A stretch of 44,479 bases of DNA from Lentimicrobiaceae bacterium (lineage in GTDB: Bacteria > Bacteroidota > Bacteroidia > Bacteroidales > F082), in the NCBI GenBank assembly GCA_018661505.1, contig JABJIE010000083.1:1-44479 (forward strand). Reading direction: 5' to 3'. This document shows positions 9,024 through 18,012 of this stretch, one piece after another. Numbering within the stretch: the stretch's first letter is position 1; each line of letters begins with the position of its first letter. The position numbers were made by a program, and so were the translations under genes. Under the pieces are notes generated by a model. It made no database searches, was not told the DNA's origin, and saw only the letters and a program-made list of their open reading frames with translations.

Positions 9024-11423
9024 TTAACTTTCTTTGGGCTTCATTACTTTTATGACTAGTTTATCCATGTCAATATCTTCTTCTTCATCAAATATTTCAA
9101 GATAGGGTTCTCTAAATGATCGTGTGATTATTCTTTTGTCAAGAGATAGTAAAAGTGATGGTAGAACAAAAAGATTGGAAAGCAATGCTACAATAAGAGT
9201 GAACGATACTAAATAACCCAAAGCTTCAGTTCCCCCAAACGAAGATAATGTGAATATATAGAACCCAAAAAATAGAATAATAGCAGAGTAAACCATGCTA
9301 TATCCCGTTTCAATAAGGGCTGCAAGAACAGAGGGTCTTATTTTCCATTCATTATTCCTCAGCTGCAACCTGTATCTACTCAAGAAATGAATTGTATTAT
9401 CAACACTTATGCCCAAAGCAATACTAAATATTAAAATAGTTGATGGTTTTATGGGAATCCCAAAATACCCCATCATTCCTGCAGTTAGAATTTGGGGAAT
9501 TATGTTTGGAATTAATGAAATCAAGATCATACGTGCTGATGAAAAGATCAAAGCCATTAATATTGTAATTATCAATACTGCTAGCATCAAGCTCATAAAG
9601 AGATTTTTTACCAGATAATTTGTTCCTTTCAAAAACACAACACTTGTTCCTGTGAGATTAACATCAAATTTATTTGGTGGAAAAATAGAATCTATTTTAG
9701 GTTTGATATCACTTAGAATTCTTTCTATGTCGTTGGTTCCTATATTAGCCATTTGAGCAGATACACGGGTAGTTTGCAGGTTGGAATCAACAAATGCACT
9801 CAAAACGCTTTTCTTACCAGACGTTATGTCTGGCACATACGATAGAATAAAATTCTTTTCCTGATTATTTGGTAGTGAATACATTCTTTCTTTTCCTTTG
9901 TAGAAGGCCTGTTTGGCAGACTTTACAACTTCAACAACAGATAACGGTTTTGCAAATTCTGGATATTTCTCTAATGTGTCTTGCAGCCTATCTATTCTTT
10001 TTAATGTAGAAAGGCTTAGTATTCCATTTTTTCTTTTTGTGTTGATTGTAATTTCCAAAGGCATAACCCCTTTAAAATTTTTCTCTAGAAAAATCATGTC
10101 CTTATAAAGCTTCTCTTTCTTTGAAATATCATCAACAATATTACCTGTGGTTTTTAATCTTGTTATTCCATAAATTGCTGCCACAAATGCAATTGATGCT
10201 ACAATATAAATAATTGTTCTTCGAGTTAGTATTATTTTTGTTACTTCCGTAACAATAGTATTTATAAAACCCTTATCCAGATGCTGGAAATGCTTCATTT
10301 TAGGCACAGGAAAGTAGCTAAAAAGAATAGGAAGTATAAATAGAGATAATAGATACGTAACCAGTATATTTATTGATGCAATTACCCCAAATTCGACCAG
10401 GAGCTCGTTACTTGTAATTATGAATGCAGCAAAACCAGCTGCTGTTGTTGCATTAGTAAGTAAGTTTGCATTACCAATACGGCTTATCATTCGTGATAAT
10501 GCTTTTACCTTGTTACCGTGTAATTTATACTCATTAAGATACTTATTGAGTAAAAATATTGAGTTTTCTACGCCGATTACAATTAACAATGGAGGTAAAA
10601 TACCCGTAAGGATCGTAATTTCATAACCAAACAGTACAATCGTACCCAAAACCCAAATAACAGCAATTATAACCACCAGCATAGCAAAAAGTACTGCTCT
10701 TCCTGATCTGAACAGGAAGAATAATAATACCGATGTTATGAGAAGCGATAGAAGAACAAATAATAATAGCTCATCCTGTATTTTCTTCGATGTAACTGTT
10801 CTTATGTAAGGTAATCCTGAATATTTTACATCAATATTATACTTTTGACCATAACTGTCTACTGTTTCTTTAATATTAGTAACCAGACCAACCCTTGCCT
10901 TTGAATTTAATATTTCCTTATCAAGAGTTATCATCATAAGGCTAACATCAGTTTCCTTATTAAATAACCTGTCGTTGTAAAAGGGAAGCCCATAGATTAG
11001 CTTTTTTACACTATCGACTTCAGCTTGAGTGGTTAATAAATTCGAAACGATTGGTGTGAATTCGAATTTTTTAAGGCTATCATTTCTAATAAGATTATAT
11101 AAACGAGCAACACTTACGACTTCTTGAATACCCTCAATATTTAATACCTCATTACTTAAATTGTACCAGCTATTGAAATGGTCTACAGTAAATAGGTCAG
11201 GATCCTGAATGGCAACGAAAATAACACTTCCATCCTGTCCAAATTGTTTTTTGAACTGTTCGTACTTAATGTTGATGGAATCTGTAGAAGGAAGCATTCG
11301 AGCCATTTCATAGGACATTTTTATTTTAGACCCCATATATGCCATAAGGATGGTGAGTATCCCAATACCTATGAGGATAAATAATCTGTTCCTTAAAATA
11401 AACCTAACAAGAAATTGCCACAT
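9024..11423 (-). CDS. MMPL/RND-superfamily transporter (HAE3/sterol-sensing-like)
   Basis: 799 residues in the duplicated RND layout: an N-terminal membrane helix (about 13-31), a large periplasmic loop (about 32-215), five to six helices (about 215-370), a second lone helix near 400, a second periplasmic loop (about 420-610) and a final helix bundle (about 615-765). The charged cytosolic tail ends in KPKES. Segments such as GVENSIFLLNKY and GISVDNTIHFLSRYR match the helix-4 region of MMPL/hopanoid-exporter proteins. These transporters use the proton gradient to move lipids or hydrophobic molecules to the outer envelope. It is the first gene of the operon with rfbA and a prenyl synthase, so I infer a lipid-like envelope substrate. 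The substrate cannot be told from sequence. Confidence 0.88.
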   Translation of the reverse strand: MWQFLVRFILRNRLFILIGIGILTILMAYMGSKIKMSYEMARMLPSTDSINIKYEQFKKQFGQDGSVIFVAIQDPDLFTVDHFNSWYNLSNEVLNIEGIQEVVSVARLYNLIRNDSLKKFEFTPIVSNLLTTQAEVDSVKKLIYGLPFYNDRLFNKETDVSLMMITLDKEILNSKARVGLVTNIKETVDSYGQKYNIDVKYSGLPYIRTVTSKKIQDELLLFVLLSLLITSVLLFFLFRSGRAVLFAMLVVIIAVIWVLGTIVLFGYEITILTGILPPLLIVIGVENSIFLLNKYLNEYKLHGNKVKALSRMISRIGNANLLTNATTAAGFAAFIITSNELLVEFGVIASINILVTYLLSLFILPILFSYFPVPKMKHFQHLDKGFINTIVTEVTKIILTRRTIIYIVASIAFVAAIYGITRLKTTGNIVDDISKKEKLYKDMIFLEKNFKGVMPLEITINTKRKNGILSLSTLKRIDRLQDTLEKYPEFAKPLSVVEVVKSAKQAFYKGKERMYSLPNNQEKNFILSYVPDITSGKKSVLSAFVDSNLQTTRVSAQMANIGTNDIERILSDIKPKIDSIFPPNKFDVNLTGTSVVFLKGTNYLVKNLFMSLMLAVLIITILMALIFSSARMILISLIPNIIPQILTAGMMGYFGIPIKPSTILIFSIALGISVDNTIHFLSRYRLQLRNNEWKIRPSVLAALIETGYSMVYSAIILFFGFYIFTLSSFGGTEALGYLVSFTLIVALLSNLFVLPSLLLSLDKRIITRSFREPYLEIFDEEEDIDMDKLVIKVMKPKES

Positions 11424-11448
11424 GAAAATCAGATCTCAATTAATATTA

Positions 11449-11456
11449 CGAAAGTA
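11449..11456 (-). promoter_or_regulatory. Probable -7 promoter box of the MMPL-rfbA-prenyl synthase operon
   Basis: Read on the minus strand this is TACTTTCG, a one-base variant of TAnnTTTG, 25 bases upstream of the MMPL start codon. A similar TATTTTCG precedes the Rieske gene. No -33 element is convincing. Confidence 0.35.
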
Positions 11457-11567
11457 TGATAAAAATTCTAAACTCATTACAATCCAATAACTTGTTGTAA
11501 TTTTGCTCATGAATTTTAGCACAAATTCAACACAAAAATTTTACGCAAAAGTAAGTTTTGTTTTTTT

Positions 11568-12506
11568 ATGAAGAAAGGAAAGATACTTTTTATTGATAGT
11601 ACTCAGAGCGAGTTATCAATAATGCTTGAGGAGCAGGGATTTATATGTGAATCTTTTTCTAATTTCAGTAGAGATGAATATAAAAAAATTGTGTCAGGTT
11701 ATGTGGGTATAGTGATAAGAAGTAAGGTTAAATTAGATGAGGATTTTCTTCAGCATTGTCATGGTTTGAAATTTATTGCGAGAGTAGGAGCAGGCATGGA
11801 GAATATTGATGTTGCCTATGCTGAGAAATGTAATATAATTTGCTTAAATGCTCCGGAAGGTAATAGAGATGCTGTGGGAGAGCAGGCTTTGGGTATGATA
11901 TTGGCACTGTTCAATAGAATAATAGTTTCAGATAGGGAAGTTAGAGAGGGTAAATGGATACGTGAAGGAAATAGAGGCATTGAGCTCGGTAATAAAACCG
12001 TTGGAATAATAGGTTATGGAAATACAGGTAGTGCTTTTGCAAAAAAACTTGCAGGATTTGGCGTAAAAGTTATTTCATATGATAAATATAAGACAGATTA
12101 TTCGGATAATTATGTCTTGGAATCAACCATGGAAAAACTATTTGACGAATGTGATATAGTAAGTTTACATATTCCTCTTACTGATGAAACACAGGATCTT
12201 GTTAACAATGATTTCCTTGAATCATTTCGCAAAAATATATACATAGTGAATACTTCCAGAGGTAAAATTTTAAACACTGCAGATTTGGTTTCAGCTCTTG
12301 ATAGAGGCAAAGTAATTGGAGCTTGTCTGGATGTAATTGAATATGAGGGGCTATCATTTGAAGATGTCAATATCCCAAAAGAATTCAAAGAACTAATAAA
12401 GAACAACAACGTTATATTAACACCTCATATAGCTGGTTGGACACATGAATCAAATCATAAAATGGCCCTTACAATAGCACGTAAAATAGGAGAACTGGAA
12501 CTTTAG
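11568..12506 (+). CDS. D-2-hydroxyacid dehydrogenase (phosphoglycerate dehydrogenase-like)
   Basis: 312-residue NAD-dependent oxidoreductase of the D-isomer 2-hydroxyacid dehydrogenase family. The catalytic-domain signature RVGAGMENID is at 72-81, the Rossmann motif GIIGYGNTG at 146-154 and the coenzyme-binding Asp of the SYDKY segment near 172. The catalytic triad is Arg231 (NTSRG), Glu258 (LDVIE) and His287 (TPHIAGW). There is no C-terminal ACT domain, so it matches the short SerA type or a related hydroxyacid reductase. Its closest role is probably serine synthesis (3-phosphoglycerate oxidation), but no serC or serB lies nearby. It is divergent from the MMPL operon, and the 215 bases after its stop show no clear terminator. 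Confidence 0.85.
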   Translation: MKKGKILFIDSTQSELSIMLEEQGFICESFSNFSRDEYKKIVSGYVGIVIRSKVKLDEDFLQHCHGLKFIARVGAGMENIDVAYAEKCNIICLNAPEGNRDAVGEQALGMILALFNRIIVSDREVREGKWIREGNRGIELGNKTVGIIGYGNTGSAFAKKLAGFGVKVISYDKYKTDYSDNYVLESTMEKLFDECDIVSLHIPLTDETQDLVNNDFLESFRKNIYIVNTSRGKILNTADLVSALDRGKVIGACLDVIEYEGLSFEDVNIPKEFKELIKNNNVILTPHIAGWTHESNHKMALTIARKIGELEL

Positions 12507-12721
12507 TATTTGATATTTAATCTCCCTTCAAACTTATAAATGAGTAGTATTAAACATATTATTTTAAATAAGAATTAGAATATTACTTAAATTGTCAACC
12601 ATTTTGATGTTATATATATTTACAGATAAGAAATAAAAACTTGACAAAATAATTTTTTATCTAATTATAATTTACCAATATCGCAGAGCATTATTAATTA
12701 ATCTTTTTATAAGAAACACTT

Positions 12722-14644
12722 ATGATTAATAGGATTACAAGTTTACCAGAATATTTAGAGAAGTATCAGGAGAGTATTACAAATCCAGAAGATTTCTGGG
12801 CTGATATTGCTAAAGAAAATTTTTGGCGTAAAAAGTGGGATAAAATTCTCGAGTGGCGTTTTGATGGACCAGATGCACCTCAAGTAAAATGGTTTGAGGG
12901 AGGTAAGTTAAACATAACTGAGAACATATTTGAAAGAAATATGTTTCAAAGAAAGAATCAGGTTGCAATTATATGGGAACCAAATGATCCCAAAGAAAAA
13001 GAAGTACGTCTTACTTATGGTGAGTTATTTGATAAGGTAAAGCAGTTTGCTAACTCTCTCAAGAAGCTTGGAATTGAAAAAGGAGATAGGGTGGCTATTT
13101 ATCTTCCCATGATACCAGAATTAGCCATTGCAATGCTTGCATGTGCTCGTATCGGAGCAGTACACTCGATTGTTTTTGCAGGTTTTTCTGCCATAGCGTT
13201 GGCGGATAGGATTAATGATTCATCATGTAAAATTGTAATTACTTCCGATGGTGCTTATCGCGGAACAAAGTCAATTCCATTAAAAGCTATAGTTGATGAA
13301 TCATTGGAGAACTGCCCCTCAGTGAAGAATGCAATTGTGTTCAAGAGAACAGGAGAGGACATCAGTTTTATAGAAGGTCGAGATATTTGGTGGCATGACC
13401 TAATTGAAGGCGTAAGTTCTTTTAATGATGCTGAAGTAATGGATTCTGAGGACACACTTTTCATCCTTTATACTTCAGGTTCAACGGGTAAACCAAAGGG
13501 GGTTTTACACACAACTGCAGGTTATATGATTTTTTCGGAATATACCTTCAAAAATGTATTTCAATATAATAATGGAGATATCTATTGGTGTACTGCCGAT
13601 ATAGGATGGGTAACTGGTCATTCATATATTGTTTATGGACCGTTGTTAACAGGTGCCACTTCAATTATGTTTGAAGGTGTTCCTACATGGCCTGATGCAG
13701 GGAGGTTTTGGGAGATAGTTGATAAATATAAAGTTAATCAATTTTATACAGCTCCCACAGCTATTCGCGCATTGATAGCTCAAGGTAACGAATGGGTTAC
13801 TAAGCATAATTTAAGCTCGTTAACTGTACTTGGAACCGTTGGAGAGCCCATAAACGAGGAAGCATGGACGTGGTATCATGATATTGTTGGTGGTGGAAGG
13901 TGTCCAATTGTTGATACATGGTGGCAAACGGAAACGAGCGGTATAATGATTTCTCCTCTTGCGGGAATTACCCCCACAAAACCATCTTTTGCTACCTTAC
14001 CTCTGCCGGGAATACAGCCAATACTTGTGAGTCCTGAAGGCGAAGAATTAAAGGGTAATGGTGTGGAAGGAATTCTATGCATAAAATATCCATGGCCAGG
14101 AATGCTCAGAACTACTTATGGAGACCATAAACGATGTTTTGAAACATATTTCTCAGCATTCAAGGGGTTATATCTAACAGGCGACGGAGCTAAACGCGAT
14201 GAAGATGGTTATTATAGAATAATAGGGCGTATTGACGATGTAATAAATGTTTCAGGACATAGAATAGGAACGGCAGAGGTTGAAGACGCAATTAACCAAC
14301 ATCCCAAAGTAAATGAATCAGCAGTTGTTGCATATCCCCATGAAATTAAAGGGTCAGGAATATATGCCTATGTTATTTGTGATAAACTGTCAGAGTCTGA
14401 GACCGAATCAATAGAAGATGAAATTAGATCAACCGTAGTAAAACACATTGGATCCATAGCAAAACCTGATCAAATCCAAGTAGTTCCAGGCTTACCTAAA
14501 ACGAGGTCTGGCAAAATTATGCGACGTATTCTTAGAAAAATTGGTGAGGGAGATGCTACAAATCTAGGTGATACTTCTACCTTGCTTGATCCAGGGGTAG
14601 TTGAAGAGATTATTGCAGGAGCTAAAGTTGATGTTAAGAGATAA
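12722..14644 (+). CDS. acs: Acetate--CoA ligase (AMP-forming)
   Basis: 640 residues, the normal Acs length. It activates acetate with ATP and CoA through acetyl-AMP. Motifs are the P-loop YTSGSTGKPKG near 250, WWQTETSGIM near 400 and the hinge region GRIDDVINVSGHRIGTAEVED near 505. The catalytic lysine is in PKTRSGKIMRR at Lys598, the residue that GNAT-type Pat enzymes acetylate to switch Acs off in other bacteria. The N-terminus has the Acs-specific WF.GG.LN segment. A decayed GNAT remnant lies directly downstream. The gene is followed on the same strand by a hydroxyacyl-CoA dehydrogenase and acetate kinase, so this is an acetate/acyl-CoA neighbourhood. No promoter box stands out in the 215 bases upstream. 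Confidence 0.96.
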   Translation: MINRITSLPEYLEKYQESITNPEDFWADIAKENFWRKKWDKILEWRFDGPDAPQVKWFEGGKLNITENIFERNMFQRKNQVAIIWEPNDPKEKEVRLTYGELFDKVKQFANSLKKLGIEKGDRVAIYLPMIPELAIAMLACARIGAVHSIVFAGFSAIALADRINDSSCKIVITSDGAYRGTKSIPLKAIVDESLENCPSVKNAIVFKRTGEDISFIEGRDIWWHDLIEGVSSFNDAEVMDSEDTLFILYTSGSTGKPKGVLHTTAGYMIFSEYTFKNVFQYNNGDIYWCTADIGWVTGHSYIVYGPLLTGATSIMFEGVPTWPDAGRFWEIVDKYKVNQFYTAPTAIRALIAQGNEWVTKHNLSSLTVLGTVGEPINEEAWTWYHDIVGGGRCPIVDTWWQTETSGIMISPLAGITPTKPSFATLPLPGIQPILVSPEGEELKGNGVEGILCIKYPWPGMLRTTYGDHKRCFETYFSAFKGLYLTGDGAKRDEDGYYRIIGRIDDVINVSGHRIGTAEVEDAINQHPKVNESAVVAYPHEIKGSGIYAYVICDKLSESETESIEDEIRSTVVKHIGSIAKPDQIQVVPGLPKTRSGKIMRRILRKIGEGDATNLGDTSTLLDPGVVEEIIAGAKVDVKR

Positions 14645-14658
14645 TTACATATAATTAT

Positions 14659-14841
14659 GACCATAATAAGGGTGCTTACTCTTAAAATATATTGTATTGT
14701 AATTGCAAAAATGTTGGCATTAAGGTGGTATCAGCAGAGACTACTCAAGATAACAAGGCTATGATATCTGTTTTTCGAAAACTTGATTTCAATGTGAATT
14801 TTAATGATGATACAACAGTTACTGTATTTAAGAATATGTAG
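14659..14841 (+). pseudogene. Decayed C-terminal remnant of a GNAT acetyltransferase (acyl-CoA ligase/Pat-type)
   Basis: From about 14711 to the TAG at 14839-14841 the frame reads GIKVVSAETTQDNKAMISVF, then RKLDFNVNFND and VTVFKNM. This matches the end of the GNAT domain found on Bacteroidota ADP-forming acyl-CoA synthetases/Pat enzymes (aeTTqdNkpMisvFrklGF). Upstream, the expected helix residues (VLTLKIYCIVIAK) continue in a different frame; adding one base in the A-run at 14707-14711 would join VIAK to NVGIK. Further upstream DHNKG recalls the acetyl-CoA loop but is again in another frame and meets TAA at 14683. No start or body of a gene remains. I read this as the eroded tail of a deleted acetyltransferase. 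Family assignment is from memory of conserved residues. Confidence 0.6.
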
Positions 14842-14908
14842 CAACAAAATGCGTTAATATTTACCGGAAATGATAGAGTAAATAGAAATAAAATCTTCAT
14901 TTAGTTAG

Positions 14909-14916
14909 TATCTTTG
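14909..14916 (+). promoter_or_regulatory. -7 promoter box of the hydroxyacyl-CoA dehydrogenase-ackA pair
   Basis: TATCTTTG is an exact TAnnTTTG match, 21 bases before the ATG at 14938. It suggests that these two genes are transcribed separately from acs. Confidence 0.55.
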
Positions 14917-14937
14917 TAAACACAAAAAAGAAGATAA

Positions 14938-15897
14938 ATGAATCAGTTACTTGAGTTTGGACTTGGTGATAAACTAAAGGTCAAGGGAAAATTTGGTGCA
15001 GTAGGTGTTGTTGGCTGTGGTTCCATTGGTCAGGGGATAGTACTGCTCGCAGCCAGAAATGGAATGGAGGTAGTATTCATAGATGTTTCTAGTACAAGAA
15101 TAAAAGAAATATTTATTAGTATTGAATCTCAGCTGGACTATGAAATTTGTCACTGGGGTATGACATCATCAGATAAAAGACTGGTATTATCGCGTATTAA
15201 AGGCTCCACGGATTACAAAGAACTTGGTATATGTGATATTGTTATTGAAGCCATAGGATCGAGAAAGCAGGGAACTTTGGTTGAACCCAGAAAAGATATT
15301 TTTCACAAAATCGAAAGTGTTGTGAATGCTGAAACAATTATTTCTTCAAACATAAGCACACTGATGATATCAGATTTGGCAGAAATTCTTAAAAATCCAG
15401 GCAGAGCTGTTGGAATACATTTTATTGAACCCATTGATAAAACTACAATTGTTGAAGTTGTTAAGGGTGTAAAATCAACAAAGGAAGCTCATGAAAAGGT
15501 AATGAGGTTTTGTCAATTGATACGTAAAAAGGGAGTTTGTGTAAATGAATCTCCAGGAAATATTAGTACCAGAATGCTAATACCAATAATTAATGAGGCT
15601 TGTGAGATACTCCTGGAAGGTATAGCAACAATAGATGATATAGATTTAACGATGCGAGAAACTTTTGGCCATAATATTGGGCCATTCGAAATGGCAGACA
15701 AAATCGGATTAGATAAGATTTTAAAATACATGGAAAATTTGTATGCTGAGTATGGTGAATCAAAGTATAAGGCATCACCAGTGATTAAGCGTCTTGTGAG
15801 AGCTAATCATTTTGGTAGATATTCAGGTAATGGGTTTTATAATTATGACAATGATAAACCAGTAAGTAATAATTTAACACATGCATTAGTAAGGTAA
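14938..15897 (+). CDS. Divergent 3-hydroxyacyl-CoA dehydrogenase
   Basis: 319 residues, about 35 longer than typical 3-hydroxybutyryl-CoA dehydrogenases because of an N-terminal extension. The NAD motif GVVGCGSIGQGI is at 23-34 and the second Rossmann Asp at 49. His161 and Glu173 of the catalytic set are spaced by 12 as usual. The normally strict HFFNP reads HFIEP, and the catalytic Asn of PGF(V/I)VNR is replaced by Thr211 (PGNISTR). The C-terminal helical domain and the closing GRYSGNGFYNY are family-like. Substrate and even activity are therefore uncertain; lysine-fermentation or amino-acid-type members also deviate. It lies five bases upstream of ackA, so it is almost certainly co-transcribed with it. 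Confidence 0.82.
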   Translation: MNQLLEFGLGDKLKVKGKFGAVGVVGCGSIGQGIVLLAARNGMEVVFIDVSSTRIKEIFISIESQLDYEICHWGMTSSDKRLVLSRIKGSTDYKELGICDIVIEAIGSRKQGTLVEPRKDIFHKIESVVNAETIISSNISTLMISDLAEILKNPGRAVGIHFIEPIDKTTIVEVVKGVKSTKEAHEKVMRFCQLIRKKGVCVNESPGNISTRMLIPIINEACEILLEGIATIDDIDLTMRETFGHNIGPFEMADKIGLDKILKYMENLYAEYGESKYKASPVIKRLVRANHFGRYSGNGFYNYDNDKPVSNNLTHALVR

Positions 15898-15901
15898 TAA
15901 T

Positions 15902-17095
15902 ATGAAGGTAATTGTTTTAAATTGTGGAAGCTCTTCCATCAAATATCAATTATTTGATATGCCCTCAACTAAGGTTATTGCAAAAGGGTTAGTCGATAAA
16001 ATAGGACTAAAGGGGAGTGCGATTAAACATAAAAGGGATGGTTGTGATAGCATTTTCCTTGATGGAGAAATATTAGATCATCAGCAGGGAATAGAATACT
16101 TGCTAGGGATATTAATTAGTAAGAAGTATGGTAGTATCAGCACTCTAAATGATATTCAGGCTGTTGGGCATAGAGTTGTTCACGGTGCAGAAGACTTTAG
16201 CGGTAGCGTTCTTATTACAGATGAGGTAATAAAGGCACTCGAGGATTCCTCTGAACTTGCGCCATTGCACAACCCACCTAATCTGAAAGGAATTTTTGCA
16301 ATGCAACAATTATTACCAGATGTTAAACAGGTTGGTGTTTTTGATACGGCATTTCATCAAACAATGCCTGATTATTCCTATCTATATGCTATACCTTATG
16401 TGTTATATGAAAAGTACAAAATTCGACGATATGGTTTTCATGGTACTAGCCATAAATACGTGAGCTTAAGGGCATGTGAGGTTTTAGATGTTGACATATC
16501 TTCTCAAAAAATAATCACATGTCATTTGGGAAATGGGTCTTCAGTTGCAGCTATAAAAAATGGAAAATCCATTGATACATCCATGGGAATGACACCTACT
16601 GAAGGATTAATGATGGGTACTAGGACGGGAGATATTGATCCTGGGGCATTACTTTATGTTGCAGGAAAAGAAGGTACTAGCCTTAGCTATACCAGTACAT
16701 TAATAAATAAGTTTTCAGGATTGTTAGGTATATCAGGTGTATCATCAGATATGCGAGATATTGAGGAAGCATCAAAAAAAGGTAATAAAAGAGCAGATCT
16801 TGCACTTGAAATGTTTGCTTACAGAGTAAAGAAATATATTGGTGCATATGCCGCAGCATTAGGAGGTGTTGATATAATTGTTTTTACGGGCGGAATAGGA
16901 GAGCGTGATCCGGATACCCGTATTAAGATTTTAACGGGTCTTGATTTTATGGGTGTTGATATTGATATGAAGAATGCTTATATAAGAGGTGAGGAGGTAA
17001 GCCTATCTTCAGATAAGTCCAAAGTAAAGGTGTTGGTTGTACCAACTGATGAAGAGTTAATGATTGCTCGTGATACATATCAAATAGTTTCTTAG
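15902..17095 (+). CDS. ackA: Acetate kinase
   Basis: 397 residues, the family norm. It interconverts acetyl phosphate plus ADP with acetate plus ATP in the cytosol. The N-terminal signature VLNCGSSSIKY is at 5-15. The FDTAFHQTMP segment carries the catalytic Asp, followed by the YGFHGTSHKYVS signature, CHLGNGSS, GMTPTEGLMMGTRTGDIDPG and FTGGIGERD. All key residues are present. No pta lies in the window, so the acetyl-phosphate donor must come from elsewhere. It is co-directional with acs and the hydroxyacyl-CoA dehydrogenase. It converges with adk without a recognisable terminator in the 27-base gap. Confidence 0.97.
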   Translation: MKVIVLNCGSSSIKYQLFDMPSTKVIAKGLVDKIGLKGSAIKHKRDGCDSIFLDGEILDHQQGIEYLLGILISKKYGSISTLNDIQAVGHRVVHGAEDFSGSVLITDEVIKALEDSSELAPLHNPPNLKGIFAMQQLLPDVKQVGVFDTAFHQTMPDYSYLYAIPYVLYEKYKIRRYGFHGTSHKYVSLRACEVLDVDISSQKIITCHLGNGSSVAAIKNGKSIDTSMGMTPTEGLMMGTRTGDIDPGALLYVAGKEGTSLSYTSTLINKFSGLLGISGVSSDMRDIEEASKKGNKRADLALEMFAYRVKKYIGAYAAALGGVDIIVFTGGIGERDPDTRIKILTGLDFMGVDIDMKNAYIRGEEVSLSSDKSKVKVLVVPTDEELMIARDTYQIVS

Positions 17096-17122
17096 CTATT
17101 TAACGATAATTCTCATTAATAA

Positions 17123-17734
17123 TTACAGAATATTTAAGATATTATTGTCAATCTGTGCCAATGCCATCTTCTCTTCAATAATATTGGTAATATTATAAAA
17201 GATATCATTAATTGAACAGTCTCCTTTTACTTCGAGATACTTTCCCTGACTGTGATAATAGCTTATCAACGGATAGGTTTCTTCCTCATATACCTTTAAA
17301 CGATTTTTAATTACATTTTCAGTATCATCTTTCCTGCCTTCTAGTTTAGCACGGTTTAATAGCCGTTCAATTGCCTTTTTATCATGCAGACATAGTGAAA
17401 TTGCAGTTGATATTTCTTGCTTATCTTTTGCAAGAATTTTATCAAGGTCGATTGCCTGATCAATAGTTCGTGGAAAACCATCAAAAATGAAGCCATTTGA
17501 ATTTTTATTTTGTACCAAAGCTGATTCAAGTATCTTGATTATCATATTATAAGGAACCAATTCCCCCTTTCCTACAATACTCTCCAATTCTATTCCCAAC
17601 TCCGATCCAGATTTTATTTCTTTTCTAATTACATCTCCTGTAGATAGATGGACAAGATTGTACTTGGAGGTTAACCTTGCCGACTGCGTGCTTTTACCAC
17701 ATCCTGGTGGTCCAAAAATCACTATGTTAAGCAT
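17123..17734 (-). CDS. adk: Adenylate kinase
   Basis: 203 residues, short-LID type without zinc cysteines. It catalyses ATP + AMP = 2 ADP. The P-loop GPPGCGKSTQS is at 8-18, TGDVIRKE carries the AMP-binding Arg, FDGFPRT is intact, and a short LID with RKDDTENVIKNRL follows. The P-loop is odd: almost all adenylate kinases read GKGT, but here Ser15 replaces the Gly (GKST), more like general P-loop NTPases. The rest is fully adk-like, so I keep the call. The tail of about 15 residues beyond the core (MALAQIDNNILNIL) is unusual. There is no obvious -7 box upstream. Confidence 0.88.
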   Translation of the reverse strand: MLNIVIFGPPGCGKSTQSARLTSKYNLVHLSTGDVIRKEIKSGSELGIELESIVGKGELVPYNMIIKILESALVQNKNSNGFIFDGFPRTIDQAIDLDKILAKDKQEISTAISLCLHDKKAIERLLNRAKLEGRKDDTENVIKNRLKVYEEETYPLISYYHSQGKYLEVKGDCSINDIFYNITNIIEEKMALAQIDNNILNIL

Positions 17735-17879
17735 AATTAAATTGGTTTTTATGGATTTAGATAATATATCAATAGGTTACTCATCATAAATAATTACCTC
17801 ATAGAAAATGTTGTTTCAAGAAGATGGCAGTTTGGCTAGCAGAGTGTGGTTGCTTTGAGTTGGGGAGTATTTTTCCACT

Positions 17880-17899
17880 ACCTCAAATATACCTCAAAT
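17880..17899. repeat. Short tandem direct repeat in the adk/DUF4271 intergenic region
   Basis: ACCTCAAAT occurs twice with an 11-base period (17880-17888 and 17891-17899). One helical turn apart, this could be a tandem regulator site, 84 bases upstream of the -7 box at 17983. Otherwise the 278-base gap shows no gene I trust. Confidence 0.35.
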
Positions 17900-17982
17900 T
17901 ATTGGTTCATGTTAATGAAATAATATAAAAAATCGTCGAAATGATATATTTCTAATCAATCTAAATAAAGGATTCAATTTTT

Positions 17983-17990
17983 TACCTTTG
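17983..17990 (+). promoter_or_regulatory. -7 promoter box for DUF4271-hemD
   Basis: TACCTTTG matches TAnnTTTG exactly and lies 22 bases before the ATG at 18013. Confidence 0.55.
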
Positions 17991-18012
17991 CACCAGGTAT
18001 TAAGTTGAAAAA

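Noticed and set aside
12110-12409. 99-residue minus-strand frame inside the 2-hydroxyacid dehydrogenase
   Set aside because: It lies fully within a well-supported gene and has no family features.
17824-17928. 34-codon open frame in the adk/DUF4271 gap
   Set aside because: No promoter box or ribosome site, no recognisable family and ordinary composition; could be chance.
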